From the NCBI GenBank assembly GCA_913061145.1, contig CAJXUQ010000016.1, forward strand, positions 1-64,000: a DNA stretch of 64,000 bases, written 5' to 3'. Position numbers and translations under genes: made by a program. Source of the DNA: an uncultured Haliea sp. (GTDB lineage Bacteria > Pseudomonadota > Gammaproteobacteria > Pseudomonadales > Halieaceae). The notes beneath the pieces are model-generated. The model saw only the letters and a program-made list of their open reading frames with translations. It ran no database searches and was not told the DNA's origin. How positions within the stretch are numbered: the stretch's first letter is position 1; each line of letters begins with the position of its first letter. Below, piece by piece: positions 60,697 through 64,000 of the stretch.

Positions 60697-63012
60697 TCAC
60701 AGGTCGGCGCGGATCTCGCGAATCTGTTCCATAAAGTAGCCCGGTGCCAGCATGGGTTTCAGTTCCTCCGCCGTGACAGGCCGGCTGAACAGGTAGCCCT
60801 GGATGACGTTTGCACCCTGGGTGGTGAGGAAGTTGAACTGCTCGCTGGTTTCCACGCCCTCCGCAACGAGGTCCAGGTTCATTGACTGGCCCATCGCGAT
60901 GATGGCGCGTACCAGGCTAGCATCGTTCTCACTCTTGTCGAAATCGATAACGAAACTGCGGTCTATCTTCAACTCGTCCAGCGGGAAGCGGCTCAGGTAG
61001 CTTAGCGACGAATAGCCGGTGCCAAAGTCGTCGATTGACAGGCGCAGGCCCATGGCTTTGAGTTCGCGCAGCGCGCGGACCGTGGTTTCGCTGTCCTCTA
61101 CCAGAATGCTTTCGGTCAGCTCCAGTTCCAGTGAGGAGGCCGGCAGGCCACTGGTCTGCAGCGCTTCGCGCACCATCGGGCAGAAATTACGGGTGAACTG
61201 CAGTGCCGATACGTTGACGGCGATCTTGGGCAGCGCGTAGCCCTGCTGCCGCAGATCGACCAGCTCGCGACAGGCCTGGCGGATGCCCCAGCTGCCGAGC
61301 TCGCCAATCAGGCCGATTTCCTCGGCCACAGGCACAAAGCGGAAAGGGGGAATCATGCCCTGCTCGGGGTGCTGCCAACGAATCAGCGCTTCCACGCCGA
61401 TCACTGTCCCGGTGCGCGTGTCCACCTGCGGCTGGTAATGGAACAGCAGTTCGTTGCGTTCCAGCGCCTTGCGTAGGTCGGTCTCCAGGCGCAGGCGCTC
61501 CACACCGGCAGCGTCCATGTCCGGGGTGTAGAACATATACGTATTCTTGCCCTGGGATTTGGCGTGGAACATCGCGGTGTCAGCGGCCTTCAACAGTCCC
61601 TCAAGGTCGCTGGCATGATCCGGCGCCATAGCGATACCGATGGAGGGGGTAATCACCAGCTCGTGGTCACCGATTGATACCGGCTGCAGCAGCGTATCCA
61701 GCAGCCGCTGCGCCACGGTGCGCACCGCCCGTTCGTCTTCCACCTGATTCAGTACCACGGTGAATTCATCGCCACCCAGTCGCGACACATCAATACGCGA
61801 CTCCGAATCGACGAAGTGGGCCACGACATCACTTTCGCGCACACAGGCGGCGAGACGCCGTGCAACCTCTTTCAGCAGTGCATCACCGGCGCTGTGCCCG
61901 AGAGAATCGTTGACACGCTTGAAGTTGTCCAAGTCAAGAAACAACAGTGCGAGCTTCTCGTTGTTGCGCTTGCTGAGACGCAATAACAGGTCCAGCTGTT
62001 CGGTGAAGAGCCGTCGGTTGGGCAGCGAGGTGAGGCTGTCGAAATAGGCCATCTGCCGCAACCTGTCCTTGGTCTCGGTGACCTGCCGCACAGCCTGGTT
62101 CAGTTCCTGGTTGCGCTGGGAGAGCTGGGCCGTGCGCTCTTCCACCTTCATGCTCAGCAGCTGGTGGTCAACGCCAATCTGGGTCTTGTAATTGTGCAGG
62201 CCACCGATGATGGCGTTCAGGACATTGGCGATTTCCTTGACCTCGCCTTCTCCGTCTATGGTGAGGGGTTCGCCGACGTTGCCTGCGGTAATATCGTCGG
62301 CCATCCGCGCCAGCCTCGCCAGCGGCCCGGTCAGCTTGCGGGTGTAGCGGGTGACGATGAAGCTGCCGACCAGCAGCAGCCCCAGGGCGATGCCTGCCAG
62401 TGTGCCAAGGGTAGGGAGCAACAGAACCAGCAGCATGCTGCGGCTGACGCCGACATGCACATAGCCGGCGACGAACTGGCTGCCGGTGGGCTGTGCCAGT
62501 GACTCGCCGAAGTCGCGGCGGGTCAGGTCCTCCCGCAGCGGATTTAGTCCGGACAGAATGGGGATGGAGGCATTCAACACCAGCTCACCTCCCGTCAGGC
62601 TGGCCATCAGCCCCGCCGCTTCCGGAGGCGGCAGACCCTCCTGCGGAGACAGGCCGGTTTCGGCATTGGCCGCCCCGCCGCGCAATACGTTCAGCGGCGG
62701 CAGTTTGCCCTCAATCTCCTCAATGCGTGACTGCTCCACGACTTCAATGCCATCCACGGTGTCGATGCGCACATAGGTGATTGCAGGCGACAAGGTCTGC
62801 AGTCGTTCCAGGAAGTCATGCAGTGTGCGCCGTTCGCGCAGCTGCAGGTCGGCAGCCAGCGCTGTTTCCCGGGTGATTTCAGTGGTCAGCTCGCTGACCA
62901 GCCCATCGCGCAACACGAAGTATTCCCTGATGCCGCTGCTGATGAGGATGAGCAAGGCCATGACACTGGCGGTGCTGACCACCATCAGGTTGATTCTGCC
63001 TGCGACGGTCAA
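60697..63012 (-). CDS. Membrane GGDEF-EAL protein with periplasmic sensor and HAMP
   Basis: RLGGDEF, VEALIRW, ELTES, DDFGTGYSSL, LKIDRSF, VAEGVET all intact. Confidence 0.95.
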   Translation of the reverse strand: MTVAGRINLMVVSTASVMALLILISSGIREYFVLRDGLVSELTTEITRETALAADLQLRERRTLHDFLERLQTLSPAITYVRIDTVDGIEVVEQSRIEEIEGKLPPLNVLRGGAANAETGLSPQEGLPPPEAAGLMASLTGGELVLNASIPILSGLNPLREDLTRRDFGESLAQPTGSQFVAGYVHVGVSRSMLLVLLLPTLGTLAGIALGLLLVGSFIVTRYTRKLTGPLARLARMADDITAGNVGEPLTIDGEGEVKEIANVLNAIIGGLHNYKTQIGVDHQLLSMKVEERTAQLSQRNQELNQAVRQVTETKDRLRQMAYFDSLTSLPNRRLFTEQLDLLLRLSKRNNEKLALLFLDLDNFKRVNDSLGHSAGDALLKEVARRLAACVRESDVVAHFVDSESRIDVSRLGGDEFTVVLNQVEDERAVRTVAQRLLDTLLQPVSIGDHELVITPSIGIAMAPDHASDLEGLLKAADTAMFHAKSQGKNTYMFYTPDMDAAGVERLRLETDLRKALERNELLFHYQPQVDTRTGTVIGVEALIRWQHPEQGMIPPFRFVPVAEEIGLIGELGSWGIRQACRELVDLRQQGYALPKIAVNVSALQFTRNFCPMVREALQTSGLPASSLELELTESILVEDSETTVRALRELKAMGLRLSIDDFGTGYSSLSYLSRFPLDELKIDRSFVIDFDKSENDASLVRAIIAMGQSMNLDLVAEGVETSEQFNFLTTQGANVIQGYLFSRPVTAEELKPMLAPGYFMEQIREIRADL

Positions 63013-64000
63013 TGGATCGCCCTCGTGTGGCTGCCGTTGCTGGCCTGTGGCGAGATGTAGACCTCGGACAGGGGTACCGGCAGCCCCTGGGGGTTGATGA
63101 CCCGGGCATGGCGTCGGTCCAGCAGGCGCGGCTCCGGCACGCCGCAGGAGTGGGCGATGATTTCCACCTCGTGCATCAGGTTGGTGGCGTAACTCGCCAC
63201 TCGCACTGCCTTGTCTGTAGGGTCGAGTCCGCGCTGCAGTTCGGGGTCGTGGGTGGTGACGCCGGTAGGACAGGTGTTCTTATTGCACTGCAGTGCCTGT
63301 ATGCAGCCCAGCGCGAACATGAAACCGCGCGCAGAATTGACGCAGTCGGCGCCCATGCACAGGGCTGCGGCGACGCCGGAAGGGTTGATCATCTTGCCGG
63401 AACAGATTACCCGGATACGTTCGCGCAGTCCGTATTCCAGGAGCTTGTCGACCACCAGCGGCAGGCTGCTGCGCAATGGCAGCCCCATCAGGTCGATCAG
63501 GCTCTGCGGTGCCGCGCCGGTGCCGCCATCGGCACTGTCGATGGTCACAAAATCCGGCGCGTGGTCCAGGCCCAGTTCATTGATGCGCTGGCAGAACTCG
63601 TCCAGCCAGCCGCTTTCTCCCAGTGCGAACTTGATGCCGGTAGGTTTGCCGGTGACTTCGCGCACGTGGCGGATCATGCCCAGCAGGTCGTCGATGGTGC
63701 GTACCTCGGGGTGCCGATTGGGGCTGATGGAATCCTGCGCTTCGGGAATGCCCCTCGTCGTGGCAATGAGCTGAGTGACCTTTGCTCCGGGGAGGATGCC
63801 ACCCTTGCCCGGTTTGGCACCCTGGGAAAGCTTGATTTCAAACATGCGCACCTGTTCGTGGCTGGCGATCTCCCGGAGCCGGTCGTCACTGAGCCTGCCT
63901 TCCGCGTCGCGCACGCCGTATTTGGCGGTACCGATCTGGAAGACAATGTCGCAGCCACCCTCATAGTGGAAGGGTGAGATGCCGCCTTCCCCGGTGTTCA
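63009..64000 (-). CDS. FMN-binding glutamate synthase family protein (truncated at window end)
   Basis: SQGAKPGKGGILPGAKV, TIDSADGGTGAAPQSLID; frame continues open to base 64000. Confidence 0.93.
   Translation of the reverse strand, partial: NTGEGGISPFHYEGGCDIVFQIGTAKYGVRDAEGRLSDDRLREIASHEQVRMFEIKLSQGAKPGKGGILPGAKVTQLIATTRGIPEAQDSISPNRHPEVRTIDDLLGMIRHVREVTGKPTGIKFALGESGWLDEFCQRINELGLDHAPDFVTIDSADGGTGAAPQSLIDLMGLPLRSSLPLVVDKLLEYGLRERIRVICSGKMINPSGVAAALCMGADCVNSARGFMFALGCIQALQCNKNTCPTGVTTHDPELQRGLDPTDKAVRVASYATNLMHEVEIIAHSCGVPEPRLLDRRHARVINPQGLPVPLSEVYISPQASNGSHTRAIH

Overview
Chromosomal window from a GC-rich gammaproteobacterium; gene content suggests a marine Halieaceae-like lineage (inference). 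Backbone genes: uvrB, thrS-infC-rpmI-rplT-pheS-pheT-ihfA-merR-like, tRNA-Asn, tRNA-Pro(GGG), secF, malonyl-CoA decarboxylase, acnA, a DeaD-type helicase, an RND pump, two GGDEF/EAL proteins and a truncated FMN-binding glutamate synthase-like gene. Less ordinary loci: (1) a dedicated proteobacterial (class GN) sortase system with kinase, regulator, VIT/vWA target and sortase (3358-9036); (2) a ~9.1 kb integrative element in tRNA-Pro (about 18477-27573) with a tyrosine integrase, AlpA, a HTH/replication-like gene ending in iteron-like repeats, a frameshifted P27-type terminase small subunit that the ORF track does not resolve, repeated GGGGGTA integrase-arm-like sites at both ends, and several unknown cargo genes. 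It resembles a degraded phage-satellite (PICI-like) island and is my best candidate for something undescribed; (3) an ECF sigma / anti-sigma module divergent from a subtilase with a long Val-Glu-rich repeat region, with matching ECF-like promoter motifs facing both ways; (4) a PEP-CTERM gene with a well-spaced sigma-54-type promoter; (5) a ~1 kb segment between tRNA-Asn and a duplicated tRNA-Asn 3' fragment. All calls come from reading the sequence and supplied ORFs; no database search was run.
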